From Saccoglossus kowalevskii (taxonomy: Eukaryota; Hemichordata; Enteropneusta; Harrimaniidae): a stretch of 50,751 nt of DNA. The notes under the pieces were generated by a model. The model made no database searches. It saw only the letters and a program-made list of their open reading frames with translations, and was not told the DNA's origin. Position numbers and translations under genes: made by a program. Shown in pieces: positions 22,349 through 33,689 of this stretch. Numbering within the stretch: the stretch's first letter is position 1; each line of letters opens with the position of its first letter. The stretch spans positions 102,152 to 152,902 of the forward strand of contig NW_003108598.1 in the NCBI RefSeq assembly GCF_000003605.2, given 5' to 3'.

Positions 22349-23514
22349 GAATATATTTAGGTTCCGCGGAGCTGAATGTATTAATTCTTATCTGTATATA
22401 ACCCAAGTTACATTTGATCTGTTGAAGAAGCTCGGGTAAAGTGAGTTGTCGCAAGTAAATTTATCTAATGGATAAATATCAGAAGAATGCGTCGACAAAA
22501 GTAAGGATTTCAACTGATAATGAAGAGTTAAATTACATGCTCGAACAGCTATACGCGAGATTTCATAAAAGCCATAAAGTACAGCCCAGAATGACGAATT
22601 ATATACACTCAAATCAATAAATGTAAGATCGTTCGATATACCTCAACCAACCAACTACCTAACTAATCAACCAACCAACCTTGAAGTGATGTACAGACTC
22701 GCCACATGTGGCACCCACCGCTAAATATTACACTGAATTGACGCCCATAACTTAAAGGGCGGCAATCGTCGCGCTGCGCATGAGCGACAGTTATGTTTAT
22801 AAACATTGATTTTCCCGCAATCAATGCGCTTTTATAATGGAAATCGCAAGTATGAGATTGACCTGGGTGCGACTTGCACTAATTACCGCCGGTGAATTCT
22901 TCGACACTTTCTAATCATCTAAAAAATTACGTGATCTGCGCAACAGTCAAAGTCGCCATCTTTGTTTATATGAGACCCATATATCTTGCGCATGCGTGGC
23001 ACGACGACTATCGCCCTTTAACGTCTACATTAAACAAATGACGTAAAGTCGGACAGAGTTACGGAATTTGTGATATAACGTGGTAATTTTTTTATTGGCG
23101 ATAAATAGCCTCTTAATCATACATGCAACAGCTCATAAAATAATGCTTGGATTATTAAAGACGGCCGATCTCAAATGAAAGATTTGACACGCGGATGGAT
23201 ATATAACGCACTCGTTACAAGGCCGTTGTTGACATTATAAACACGTCTTGGAATTTACCAGGCAAGTTCAAGATATTAAATGTTGTTCATATATACATTA
23301 TTGCGCACTATTGAATCTAAGACCACAGTAGATATGACCTAAAGTCGGCGATACGTTTTATGTTGTACTGTAGGAAAGGAATTACACTTGAACGTGATGT
23401 GAACATTTGAAACTGAACTTTTATCAGTAAGAATCGCGGTCACAAATAGCGTAAAAATGGCATAAAATACGACTATATGATCGTTCACATCCGGAGATAG
23501 TTACTAATTACACA
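22349..23514 (+). repeat. Dispersed duplication, copy 1 (pairs with 47173-48445)
   Basis: A segment of about 1.17 kb matches 47173-48445 in direct orientation. It runs from 'gaatatatttaggttccgcg' through 'gtgatgtacaga', 'gccacatgtggcacccaccg' and 'cacgtcttggaatttaccag' to 'tgatcgttcacatccgg'. This copy holds one short 'aactaatcaaccaacc' block and a MITE insertion. The segment could be an unclassified transposon, since both copies lie beside AT-dinucleotide DNA. Mutations between copies fall without regard to any reading frame. Confidence 0.85.
22756..23017. mobile_element. TTAA-flanked MITE, copy 2 (AGGGCGG termini), with empty site known
   Basis: This 262-bp element is flanked by TTAA at 22752-22755 and 23018-23021. 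It is homologous to 12194-12483. The paralogous segment at 47173-48445 lacks it: there 'ataac' is followed by GTAA (47964-47967) and then 'cgtctac'. The insertion boundaries and the TTAA duplication are therefore read directly. Confidence 0.93.
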
Positions 23515-23942
23515 TACCCTTATCACTCTATATAAAAGTGCCCCTAGTTTTCTACGGAGCTCTTAAGTCAGGACATTCGTTAAGGATATTCGATTTTTAG
23601 GTAAATAATACACACATAGGTTGTTAGTGCGCCCTCGTGTGACCTTAATGCGAAAGCATAAATTATAAAACTCAAGCATATTCGGAAGTTACACGATGAC
23701 ATATATAGGGGGGCACAGCAGAGTATACTGATTTGAGGCAACAACAACCCGGTGACATAACATGTAGCATGTTGAAACTTTCTCTGACTCTGGGTGAGTA
23801 ATCTCAGTTCTCAATCGTATCTGGTAATAGTTCAATGAACCGTTTCATGTGTTAGACCACGGTTTTTCACCGTTCTGTATTCTTTTTCAGAACTATATAG
23901 AGCTTTGAATCTATTTTTTTTATCTGGTTCGCACGTAACATT

Positions 23943-24215
23943 TTGTCAAGAGGAAAGTATATTTTAAAATTGAAACACGGAACCTCCCGTGATAGCCAAG
24001 TTTACAGGATTATTGCAGAAAAAGACAAGGAATTGGGGTTAGATAGACCTGCAGAACATTGCCATCGAAAAGTAAAATCCTTGAAGTCAAAATCCAAGGA
24101 AGTAATTGACAATAATAACCGTAGCGGTAGGGTACGGATATGTTCAAAACACGGATCTAACTACAGAGGGCGTACTACACAAGCCTATTATAAAATTACC
24201 GGTCGACGTTTTTAA
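23943..24215 (+). pseudogene. Myb/SANT-like DNA-binding domain fragment
   Basis: This 90-residue open frame begins with a TTG. Residues about 20-66 resemble the Myb/SANT-like domain common in transposon-derived and regulatory proteins: IIAEKDKELGLDRPAEHC, HRKVKSLKSKSKEVIDNN, then NRSGR. The leading Trp helix and the closing 'F.DELD.ILG' part are missing or unrecognisable. No ATG suits the frame, and AG dinucleotides just upstream could serve as an acceptor. It is probably a decayed remnant or an isolated exon, possibly of a Harbinger-type accessory protein. It may be unrelated to the integrase 1 kb downstream. Confidence 0.4.
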
Positions 24216-24659
24216 TGTCGTGTGATCGCAAACGAAATACGCCGTCGTAGGGCTAATGCGAACACTGGTGTTCTCACTGGCCCCACAACGGTGTATTTCT
24301 AATCTGTGTGAACCAGGTATTTATATTGTAGAGTTTTCACGCTAAACTTTTGCATGATTTGGTGACAAGTTACATCTACAGACTTTTAACCGCCTCCTCT
24401 TCCCATTTTAAATTGTGCGTGCTTATATGCGGATACATGCGCTGTAAGAGATTATTATTATAGACATATTCCAGGTATAATGTTGTGCAAAAAAATTTTG
24501 GATTTAAAAAAAAAAAATGTTTATCTTTTATCATATTTTATTTTTCAAAACATTTTCTTGCACTCCTGTCATCTACGTATTAATTTGTATTAATTCAAAC
24601 TAAACACTTGGTTGGATTCTATTCAATTTATTTGCCTGTGACATGGCCCAGTGTATCTT

Positions 24660-25020
24660 TAAATTTGCATACCTAATTTTGAGTTTCACTTGAGTCTGAA
24701 CTATAAATTATTATCGAGATAGTGGAATTGTTGCCCTGTTTCGTGTGTATTATCTAATTTGCACAATATTATCCATATTTTAGCTTTTCCACCAGAATCT
24801 CATCCATCAAGTTTCAATGAAACAATGTACATGTGTGCTCTGGGATAAGCTTTATATGTATTTAGTTTATTACCTTATTTGCATAGATTAAACAATTTAT
24901 AAGTGTTCCATATATATCTTGAGAACCACTCACCAATCAAACTTTAAGTTTGTACATAGGTGCTTTTGGATAATCATATGTTAACACTTATTTTCAAAAC
25001 TAATTGTAGACTATAAAACA
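24660..25020 (+). repeat. Degenerate satellite units (aatttgcat family)
   Basis: Two to three degraded units carry 'ctaatttgcac', 'tccatcaagtttcaatgaaac' and 'ttgagaaccactcacc' blocks. They belong to the family at 8990-9980, outside the FAM234 introns. Confidence 0.65.
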
Positions 25021-25198
25021 GTTAGCTGTACAAGGGGAAAAAACAATCTTGTTTCATTTTTTTCTTAGATATGGTAATATATGTCCTTGGTTCTTGGACA
25101 TGACTCATCCGGGCATGGTTTCTGTGTGACGTAAAACAAGCATATGATCTTGACTTTTCAAAACGGCAGAACCAGATAATAATTGAATTTTTGATTAT

Positions 25199-26832
25199 GT
25201 GCATTCAACCCTCCAGACTTTATTAAATTATATTGAAGGAAAATATGGAGATGTTGATTTCCTACAGCATAAAAGTGAACGTTTATTACATTTGCTGCAA
25301 CAGCTTTATATTTTAGGGTTAGTTTCTTACAATGTTGTTGAACTAGTACAACAGGCACGTCGAGAGTTTCAAGAATTACACTATTCTTCTGTTAATGTTG
25401 GGTATTCACCATCATTATGTCAACAAGAGAACAGAAGAGGGGGACCCAGTTTCCACATTCCTGAAGAACAGCTTCGCTTTTTAGTCAACATGTGATTCAG
25501 TGTTAGACAGACTAGCAGTATGCTGTCAGTGTGTGAGTACACGGTCCGTAACTAGAAGATTAAGTGAATATAACATTTCGCTAACAAGTTTTGTTTGCAG
25601 AGCTTACTGATGAAGAGTTGAATGAAAGTATTAAAGAAATCACGGTTGACTCTCCAAACTGAGGTTACCGATGAATGTCTGGATTTCTCCTAGCCTGAAA
25701 TTTTCGTGTGCAACAGAAGGGAATAAAAGAGTCTATGTGTAGGATGGATGCAAGAGGTGTTCTCACTCGTGCCCTGGAGTTTTGACTTGTTCAGAGAAGA
25801 CCTTATAAAGTAAAGTCACTATTATCTTTGTGGCATATATAGATGGACATCATAAACTAATAAGGTGAATAGCATGGCATCTATTTTGTGTTATTGTCCA
25901 TCTGTAGGTAATAGTACACTACTGACAACCTGCATATCATAATCAGTAAAACGGTGTCATTCACAACTTGTTTTAATGTTTTGTTTTAAAGATACACTTT
26001 ATTGCTATCAAAATAAATTCACAATCTACCTGAAAAAAATATTTTGATTTATAATTCTTTAATATTTATATTGTTTTTAGGTGGAGGATGGTAACGTGGT
26101 GGCATAGATGGCTACACTGGAAAAAATATGTATGTTGTTTGCAGTGACAACAACAGAACTGAAACTGTCCTTTCATCATTTGTTGCTGCTGTAAAGCAAT
26201 ATGGCTTTCCGTCAAGAGTAAGATCAGACAAGGGCCTAGAAAATGTAGATGTAGCCCGATACATGTTATCACATCTGAAAGGACGCTGTAATAGAGGAAG
26301 TCATATATCTGGTAGAAGTGTGCACAACCAACGAATAGAACGGCTATGGGCAGATCTATATTTTGGATGTCTGTACATTTTTACAACATTTCTCATTACA
26401 TGGAAGAGAAGCAATTGCTGGATCCAAGGAATGAAGTCCATTTATTTTGCCTACATTATATATTCATTTCGAGAATCAACAATATGCTGCACTTATTCAT
26501 CAGTGGGTGGAATGCATACCCAATTTTCACAGACAGGCATCAAATCCCAAACCAGTTATGGGTCAGTGGCCTACTCTCAAATTCCAATGCAAGTGGTACT
26601 ATTCTTAATGGAGTATCCCATTTTTTCCTCACATTTCACAGGATCGTGACAACTATGGTGTTGACTGGGATAGACCGCTAGTGGAAGGATCTGATTTAGA
26701 CGAGGTTATTATTCCAGCAGTTCACCAATTCACTACGACACTGCTGTACTTCTTAGAGAAATTGACCCTCTATTAGAATCTGAAAACCATGGAATTGACA
26801 TATATTTGGACACACTTGCTCTTGTTGAATGA
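25199..26832 (+). pseudogene. Decayed DDE integrase-domain protein (transposon-derived)
   Basis: Fragments in several frames, in the correct order, match a family of integrase-core proteins common in fish and marine invertebrates. An N-terminal helical region lies at 25199-25495, then a helix-turn-helix-like stretch (PEEQLRFLVNM onward). Catalytic motifs follow: the first Asp (WHI/DG, 25842-25844), RSDKG (second Asp, 26227-26229) and HNQRIERLW (Glu, 26338-26340), so the second Asp and the Glu are 37 residues apart. The C-terminal part reads on in other frames ([11 protein letters not shown], then NYGVDWDR) and ends LDTLALVE at 26832. Damage is clear: an in-frame stop after 25495, several shifts, a 2-bp 'ta' insertion directly before the first catalytic Asp, and an insertion or intron of about 190 bp at 25905-26095. 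It is not expected to make an active integrase. The element's termini were not found. Confidence 0.75.
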
Positions 26833-28980
26833 TTTTCATCGCATGTCTAAAAACATTTAGACATGTTTCTTTGTGCATATCATGGTAGATAAGTCAGGAG
26901 TTAGGAAGAGAAAATATGATAAGTCGATTACAATAAGTCAAAAAGATATTATATTAACCAATTTGTGTTCTATAAATACTTTTTTTTTGCTTTCGTCACA
27001 AACATGAAACAGACATGAAGCTTTTTTTTTGTATATTTATTGTTGTGACGTCACACGTTTAATAGTAGAAAGTCGTGTTGATTACTTCGACATTTTAAGT
27101 TTATAGAATGTTTTAAAATTTGCACGTATTTTCAATGTACAACTTTTTTTTGCGGTCAACACATAATGGATGTAAGCTATTAAGTTGGTAGATTTGCGTG
27201 TATATTTGAACTAAGTTGGTGACATATCTAACCGTGAAGTTATAAAGTAGAAAAAAATAATAAAATGCAAGTGAAAGACCCGTATTTTAGAAGAGCGCCA
27301 TATGTTCAAAAACAGCCTTAAAAGATATTAAAATCATTTGAAAGTTAGTGGGTTTGCTAATATATTTGACCTAAGTCATTTTTATAGAAAAAAATGAGCA
27401 AATGTGTTGTAAAAGCCTCTTATATTAGCAGATTATACCACTATGAAAGCGTGAAATGATAAACAAACTGCTTACACAGTTGTCAAAAGTGATTGCAAAG
27501 TTAACAAATTTACATGGAAATGCAAACTATGTTTTTATATTATCGAGACCCATCGTCAAACGTTCGAAAAAATAAATATGTCGTGAATAGTCGTTTAGTA
27601 TCGTACTGACTGCTGAAGCACGTGGGGTTCATAGTTCAACTTACTAAAGCTACAAGTGCAAACAAATGCAATTTTGAAACATTTCCAAACATTATATGGC
27701 CGCCAATTTGAATAGAATTCAAATGAACCTAATAGGCAAGTGCTTAAGTGATCGATCTGTCACAAATGTTAAATAAATCGGCCGCGGCTAGTAATTGCAT
27801 GGGTGAAATACTTTTTTTTTTGCTTTGTCACAAACATGAAAAAGACATGTATTTTTGTATTGTCATAATTGTGATGCCACACATTTAATAGTAGAAAGTC
27901 ATGTTGAATATTTTTTTTATTTTAAGTTTATGGAATGTTTTTAATTTTAACAACTCTGCACGATCTTTTCAAATGATTAGCGCCACCAGTGCTGACTGAA
28001 ATCAATTGTTTATGAATTTTGTTTCGAAACTTGAAAGCAATTTATATATATTTTTAAAAAAAGCATATGTTAAAGCATATGTTCTGTTGGTCTCGCATGC
28101 AAGATCTTGCCTGTTTTGATAATTCTTAACATTCAACGTCGGAGGACCACATATTCTTCTTCGATTGAAGACAATCCAAATAGTCTGCCTATAATAACAT
28201 TTGCATATTCATAGATTTCTATGCATGATTCACTGTTTACTATACATAAGTTCGCAAATTTTAAAATCAGCTAATATGTTGTTTCTTAATTTTGTTTCTG
28301 ATATTTGTTGACGAGTGGTAATTACAAAGCGTGCAAGCGATGATAAATAGTTGGCTAGAGCTGAGACTAGTAGTATCACTTAGCTGGTCAAAATTGTCAT
28401 CGGGAAAGATTCGTGTACGCTACATTATGGCACAGTTGTTGTGCAGTACATAAACACATGAACAAATGTTTCTCTCCCCGTTTTTACAGAAATCGCAGTA
28501 ATTGTGATCTCAGATTCTGAATCGATGCCATAAATTATTGGTTATTATGGATGATTTTAAAATCATTTTCACACAAGAAGTTAGGCTTTATACCTCAATA
28601 TATACTGGTTAGACCAGACTCCTGGAAAATTTATGTCTGTGCACTGTCGTTTCCAATAGGATTAACAATAGACATGTTTTTTGGATAAACGGATGAGATA
28701 GAAAAGTTGTTTTGTAGTGAATTTAGTAATTGCACTTATAATTTAATAAAATGTCGAATGTTTCGAAAGGAACTGGATAAATTTCTATATGATAGATATG
28801 GTAAACTTTTTTAATTGCTTTGTACTGCTTTTCAATTTTCATAACAGTAGACGTGTCCAAACTTTCACATTTCACAACCAGCATGTACCAGTTCGCAAAT
28901 ATCCTCAGGGGGTATAAAACCAGGTACAACTTCACATAAAAAATGTCTGAAATTTGTGATACCGACACAGACAAAATTGC
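26833..28980. other. Gene-free stretch with a local duplication
   Basis: No exon is recognised. Two related segments, about 26975-27115 and 27800-27945, share 'gtcacaaacatgaaa', 'agacatg' and 'aatagtagaaagtc' blocks in direct orientation. They are probably copies of a small interspersed repeat. Confidence 0.5.
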
Positions 28981-28984
28981 GTTA

Positions 28985-29290
28985 ATAAATTTATTCTTCA
29001 TTATATGTAAAAAGCGGATTATAAAAAAATGGCTGCTGGTGAATATCTGACACGTGTTCGGCGTTGTGTCGAATTTATTCACAATTGTCGTCAAAGCGCG
29101 CTGGATTTCTTCATAAAACGGAGTAGATTAGAAAGTTTTGGTTTGTAACTTTTAATTAAAATCACAGTACTTTTTTTAGATAAAATGTCTTAAGGTATTT
29201 GAGCTTATGAATGCATTCTTCAGAATATTTTCATAATTTTTTAGCTTGAATCGAGTTATCCGTACTATGGCCGACAGTCACACACAATGC
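28985..29290 (+). repeat. Local duplication unit, copy 1
   Basis: The 28985-29225 part matches 31565-31790, with shared 'gtcaaagcgcgc', 'tttcttcataaaa' and 'gtagattagaaagttt' blocks. The 29243-29285 part ('agcttgaatcgagttatcc') matches 32114-32156. In the second locus the two parts are about 320 bp apart, compared with adjacent here. The 123-residue minus-strand frame at 28723-29094 overlaps it and has no recognisable protein character. Confidence 0.75.
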
Positions 29291-29891
29291 ATCTGATTCA
29301 GGAATTGGAATGCCATTTATGACTGGGTTTAGCCTAATATCAGTATTGAGTGGTTCAATTGAAATCACATAAAGCATCGTCAATAGAGGGCACACTTGAC
29401 TGACGCAGTAGCCAGGTGGAATTGGAAATGGGTTCGAAGAAAGCCGTTACATTTCATACTACTTCGAATGTCATTGTAGAGCATAGCTTATAAGATGCTA
29501 GAATATTTTGTTAATAAGTATGGTGGACCCGGTCAAAATCTTTCAGTTGGTCACACTTGATAATTATTTATATTTTGCTAGTCTTGATCCTGGTTTTTTT
29601 TTGTACATTTTAAATTTTACCATGAAATCGTTTGCATCACTTTTTGCAGATTTTAATCTGCTAGTGTATTCACTAGCTGTTGATAGCGACTGGTGTTATT
29701 TTACAATCTTGCAAATCTTATTGTAAAATATTGTATCGCCGTACGATGTGACTTGACCTACAATCATCTGACACAATGCTTTATACTTTCAATGTGTTCA
29801 CAATATATAGCGAAATTTGTTCAAAGCAGTGCTGGATTCAAACGTAGTTGTATAAAAAGACAAACGTGTTTGATCAAAGTACATCGGTCAA

Positions 29892-30086
29892 ATGAAAGCT
29901 GATAACCCAGGGTGTGCTCCAGGTCTGATACCCGCATTTATAGCGTTTGCGCGTTCATCGTTTGTGCGCCTGCGCATATTGAGTGACCTGGGGGTCATTA
30001 AACCGGAAGATAGGACAGATTTTGAACGTTCCAAACGCGCAGGGTCAATGTTTCCAACTCACAACGTAAATATTCCACTGAAATGA
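29892..30086 (+). other. Isolated small ORF, unrecognised
   Basis: This ATG-initiated frame of 64 residues (MKADNPGCAPGLIPAF...) covers a GC-richer, CpG-containing patch. I recognise no domain, signal peptide or splice context. It may be chance. Confidence 0.12.
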
Positions 30087-30109
30087 AACTCCCATTATCT
30101 TTCAACTAA

Positions 30110-30420
30110 CTCGTACCAGCCTCTGACTAAGTACTACTACAATTCCAACGAACTGATATCAGTGACAAGTACTACTACCAATCACATGTACTAATAACAA
30201 GCAATACTACCAGTCGCGATACTACTATCGGTCACAAGTATGAACTTCAGCCACAATACTACTACCATTAACAAATAGCACTGTCAGTCACATTGATCTT
30301 ACCATTTGCAAGCACTAATACCATAAGTATTACTACCAATCATGAATACTTTTCACAAATACTACTACCAATAACAATTATTACCAGTACCAAAAATATA
30401 CTACTAATTTCAAGCACTCC
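30110..30420 (+). repeat. Degenerate short tandem repeat (agtactactacca)
   Basis: Many irregularly spaced copies of an 'agtactactaccaatcac'-like unit of about 18-25 bp, too diverged to give a single period. It starts right after the small ORF at 29892-30086. Confidence 0.75.
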
Positions 30421-31371
30421 CATTCTTGTTTATTTTTTATAATAAAGCATGTATATAATGTATAACAATTTCTTTACCATTACATATTTGTCTGTTTCAT
30501 CTTTTAATTAGCAAACTGAACTTTGCAAAATATCAGGCGTGGTTGGTCGTCATTAGGACTGTAGTTGGTCAAACGTACGTGTTTAGTCTTATTGCGTTAG
30601 TATTTATCGAGAAAACTTTATTCATATAAATTATTCGTTATTGATTCGTTATTTTTATTTTCGCAATGAGTCTCAGTGTTTTTGTTGTCCACACACTCCT
30701 AAAGTAAATACAGCTGTACTTTATTTACATGGTGTGAATCCTTGTTAGTCAATATACAATGTAATTCTTCAGTGGTTTAAACCTGACGCTCTATTACACG
30801 TTCTGGAATAAAGAGTAGAACACCGCCTCGTTGTCATACTGTATCGTAATTGCTTAGGGTAAACATATATATATATACTACCAGATTCGTTATAATACGA
30901 ATCCTGTCTTATATTGTAATATCCCACCACATCATTTCAGAAATCACTTCAGGGGACATCATAGCGACAATGTTAATATTGGTTTAACACAATTAAATGG
31001 TTCATCCCTCTAAGTAAATGCACATTTTGCGGGAATTTCCTTATTGGAAGTGCGTGAAATTAATTCACGCATTGATGTATTTTCAGGAAAAATTCTTATT
31101 TTGAAATTGTCTTATTCTAACTGAATTTTATCTCTGTGATTATTTATTTAAAGAAATAATTACATTGCAAAATCTGCTAAGATAAGTTAACATTCACTGG
31201 TAAATCCCTCTAAACATAGGTATTGTTAAAAAAAAAAACCTGTTGTATGTATAACTCACATAAGAGGTGTCTGGTGTTACCTCGAATAAATTGAATACTA
31301 CTAATATATGAACAGAATACTGCATGTCCCACTGTGCCAATAATTAACAATTTGAAGCGTGAATGGATCAG

Positions 31372-31562
31372 CAGAACGTCCCAATATGCCGATAAATAAA
31401 TAATTAACAATTACATAAAGCTTTAAGAAGAGCAATCTTGCAATCAATAATTTAGAAACCAGTCAACAGAAAATGAACTAGTGAGAGGAAAAAACGAGCA
31501 AAATTTTGGATATGTAACATTACATTTCTTTTTCAGTCGAAATGTACTGTGCGTGATTCATT
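31372..31562 (+). repeat. Local duplication, copy 1 (pairs with 32165-32354)
   Basis: About 190 bp from 'gaacgtcccaatatgccgat' to 'tactgtgcg' is repeated 793 bp downstream in direct orientation, with only scattered differences. It looks more recent than the other duplications here. Confidence 0.9.
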
Positions 31563-31564
31563 CT

Positions 31565-31790
31565 ATAAACAAGTGGCTACTGGTAAATATAACACAAGTG
31601 TTTGATATTATGTCGAATTTATCTACAATCATCGTCAAAGCGCGCAGCATTTCTTCATAAAAGGGGGGTAGATTAGAAAGTTTGGTTTGTAAATTTTAAT
31701 TAAAATCACAGTATTTTTTTTATTTTAGATAAAGGTCATAAGGTATTTGAACTAATGCAATCTTCAGATTTTTTTCAAGAATTGTTTTGT
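31565..31790 (+). repeat. Local duplication unit, copy 2 (pairs with 28985-29225)
   Basis: Direct, diverged copy of 28985-29225. It follows immediately on the 31372-31562 unit, so the two duplicated modules are adjacent here. Confidence 0.7.
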
Positions 31791-32113
31791 AGACTTAAAC
31801 GAAACGCCGCACACAGTGCACGTATATTGCTTATATTCCGTCCTCTCCTAGAAATACTGTTTGTAAGAACATCATAATGGCGGCGCTAATCATTTAAAAA
31901 GATCGTACCATCGTTATTCCATATAAACCAATAACTGCGAATTTAAATATATAAAGAATAGTATCATATACTGTAGCAACATAGAGTAAATAGTAAAAAA
32001 GAGGATACTAGTGTATTCACAGTACGTAATTGCCTTTACTTTAATTAACAGCTTGCGGTAGCTCCATTGATTGAGTATTCTATCGCATTTCTTTAATGTT
32101 GTTCTCCCAATTA

Positions 32114-32354
32114 GCTTGAATCGAGTTATCCATACTACGGCCGACAGTTACACCCAATACAGCAATGAACGTCCCAATATGCCGATAAATAAATAATAAA
32201 CAATTACTTAAAGCCTTAAGAAGAGCAATCTTGCAATCAATAATTTAGAAACCAGTCAACAGAAAATGAACTAGTGAGAGGGGAAAAACGAGCAAAACTT
32301 TGAATATGTAACATTATACTTCTTTTTAGTCGCAATTTACTGTGCGCGATGCAT
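32114..32354 (+). repeat. Composite of two duplicated modules
   Basis: 32114-32156 matches 29243-29285, and 32165-32354 matches 31372-31562. Modules found apart elsewhere are joined here. Confidence 0.8.
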
Positions 32355-32763
32355 TTGTTGCGTTTTATTCTGTTTATTTTCCATAGCTCAATTATTGGTT
32401 AACAAACGTTCGTCATTTACATAGCTGAGCCAATTGACGGACGAAAGACAATGACGAACGACAGATTATTTCTTGAAGTAAACAAACAAAACACGTTTTA
32501 GTTATTTCGAGCTAATCACTTCTGTCTTTTATCTTCTCTGGTCACTATATTAAGTTCGACCACTTTCTCTTTTTACTAACTTATTGAAAACATAAATGAC
32601 ACATTTTAAACATTAAATAAAGAAAACTGAATAACATTTCAATGAGAACGTTCGAATTAAATGGTTCACTACAACACTCACACAAACTGGTATAATATAA
32701 GCTTTGCAAATGAATTGCATTAAAAATATTAAACCCAGTCTTAGCGGTCAAATAACTAATTAA

Positions 32764-33685
32764 GGTAGAGATGCAGGTTCGTGGGCACTTGGGAGTGAAT
32801 TTTTTTTTTTTTTTTTTTTTTTGCTTTTTATTATCCAAAAAGTCTTGGCTATAGACTGTTGAAATTTTGTAGAAATGTGAATAGTGGAATATACTCAAAA
32901 AACGATTTTAAAATATAGATAACAGGTGCAAAATTATCTATTTTGAATGCTTAGCAAGATTTAGCAAGGCTGTAAATAATTAAAAAAAAAACATGGTGAA
33001 AAAACGGAATGACGGGATCTCCATATTATGCACTGTATTTAACTTTTTACAAAACGATAATACATTTCAATTTGAAACTGTAACAGCCATTTTAATTATG
33101 AGCATAGCAAACTTCTTACTGAGTGAATTGTAATGCAAATTAGCAATTATCTCAGCTTTTTTTAGTGCACATTCCAGAACTTTAAAAAAAATAGCTCTAG
33201 ACGCTTTGACCTTTTGTTTTGAAATTTTCACAAATGATTGACAATGTGTTTATCTTCAAAACGCCGTCGGGGCATTGTTTTTAGTTGAATAGTGTTACAG
33301 CAATCGTACAGACAACTAGCCTGGGTGTTAATTTATGCATAAACTTGAAGTAGTGAAATTTGAGCTGCTGCCCTACAAAATTGACAACTGGTAGAAAGTT
33401 TTCAAGACGGCGCTTTCTTCATAGTAAACAGATGTACCCATAAACTAATTTTGACAGGAAACAGAAGCATGGTTTTTAGAAGCTATTTTTTTATCACTTT
33501 TGACCAAAAAAGCACATTTTTGTGCATATTTCAAACTACAGTGTCTATAAAAAATAAAATACTAACAACACTTTAAAATTCATACAATAACCTTTCCGAA
33601 AATATATAGTTGTGTGAACAAGGGAGGTCATCTTGGTTTCCTAATTAACTAATTAAAATACCTGTCAGGTAAACTGCATTCTACC
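32764..33685 (-). mobile_element. TTAA-type MITE, copy 2 (GGTAGAGATGCAG termini)
   Basis: This 922-bp element is flanked by intact TTAA on both sides (32760-32763 and 33686-33689). It is inverted relative to 14208-15077. Near its left end it has a T-run of more than 20 bp, against a short A-run in the other copy. It has about 60 bp of extra internal sequence around 33105-33165 ('ttacaattcactcagtaag' on the reverse strand). The minus-strand ORF at 32581-32898 spans its left edge and is a by-product. Confidence 0.9.
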
Positions 33686-33689
33686 TTAA

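Noticed and set aside
22388-22612. ORF shared by both duplicated segments (also 47249-47470, minus strand)
   Set aside because: The frame is open in both copies, but the differences are mostly amino-acid-changing and show no third-position bias, so no selection on a protein is evident.
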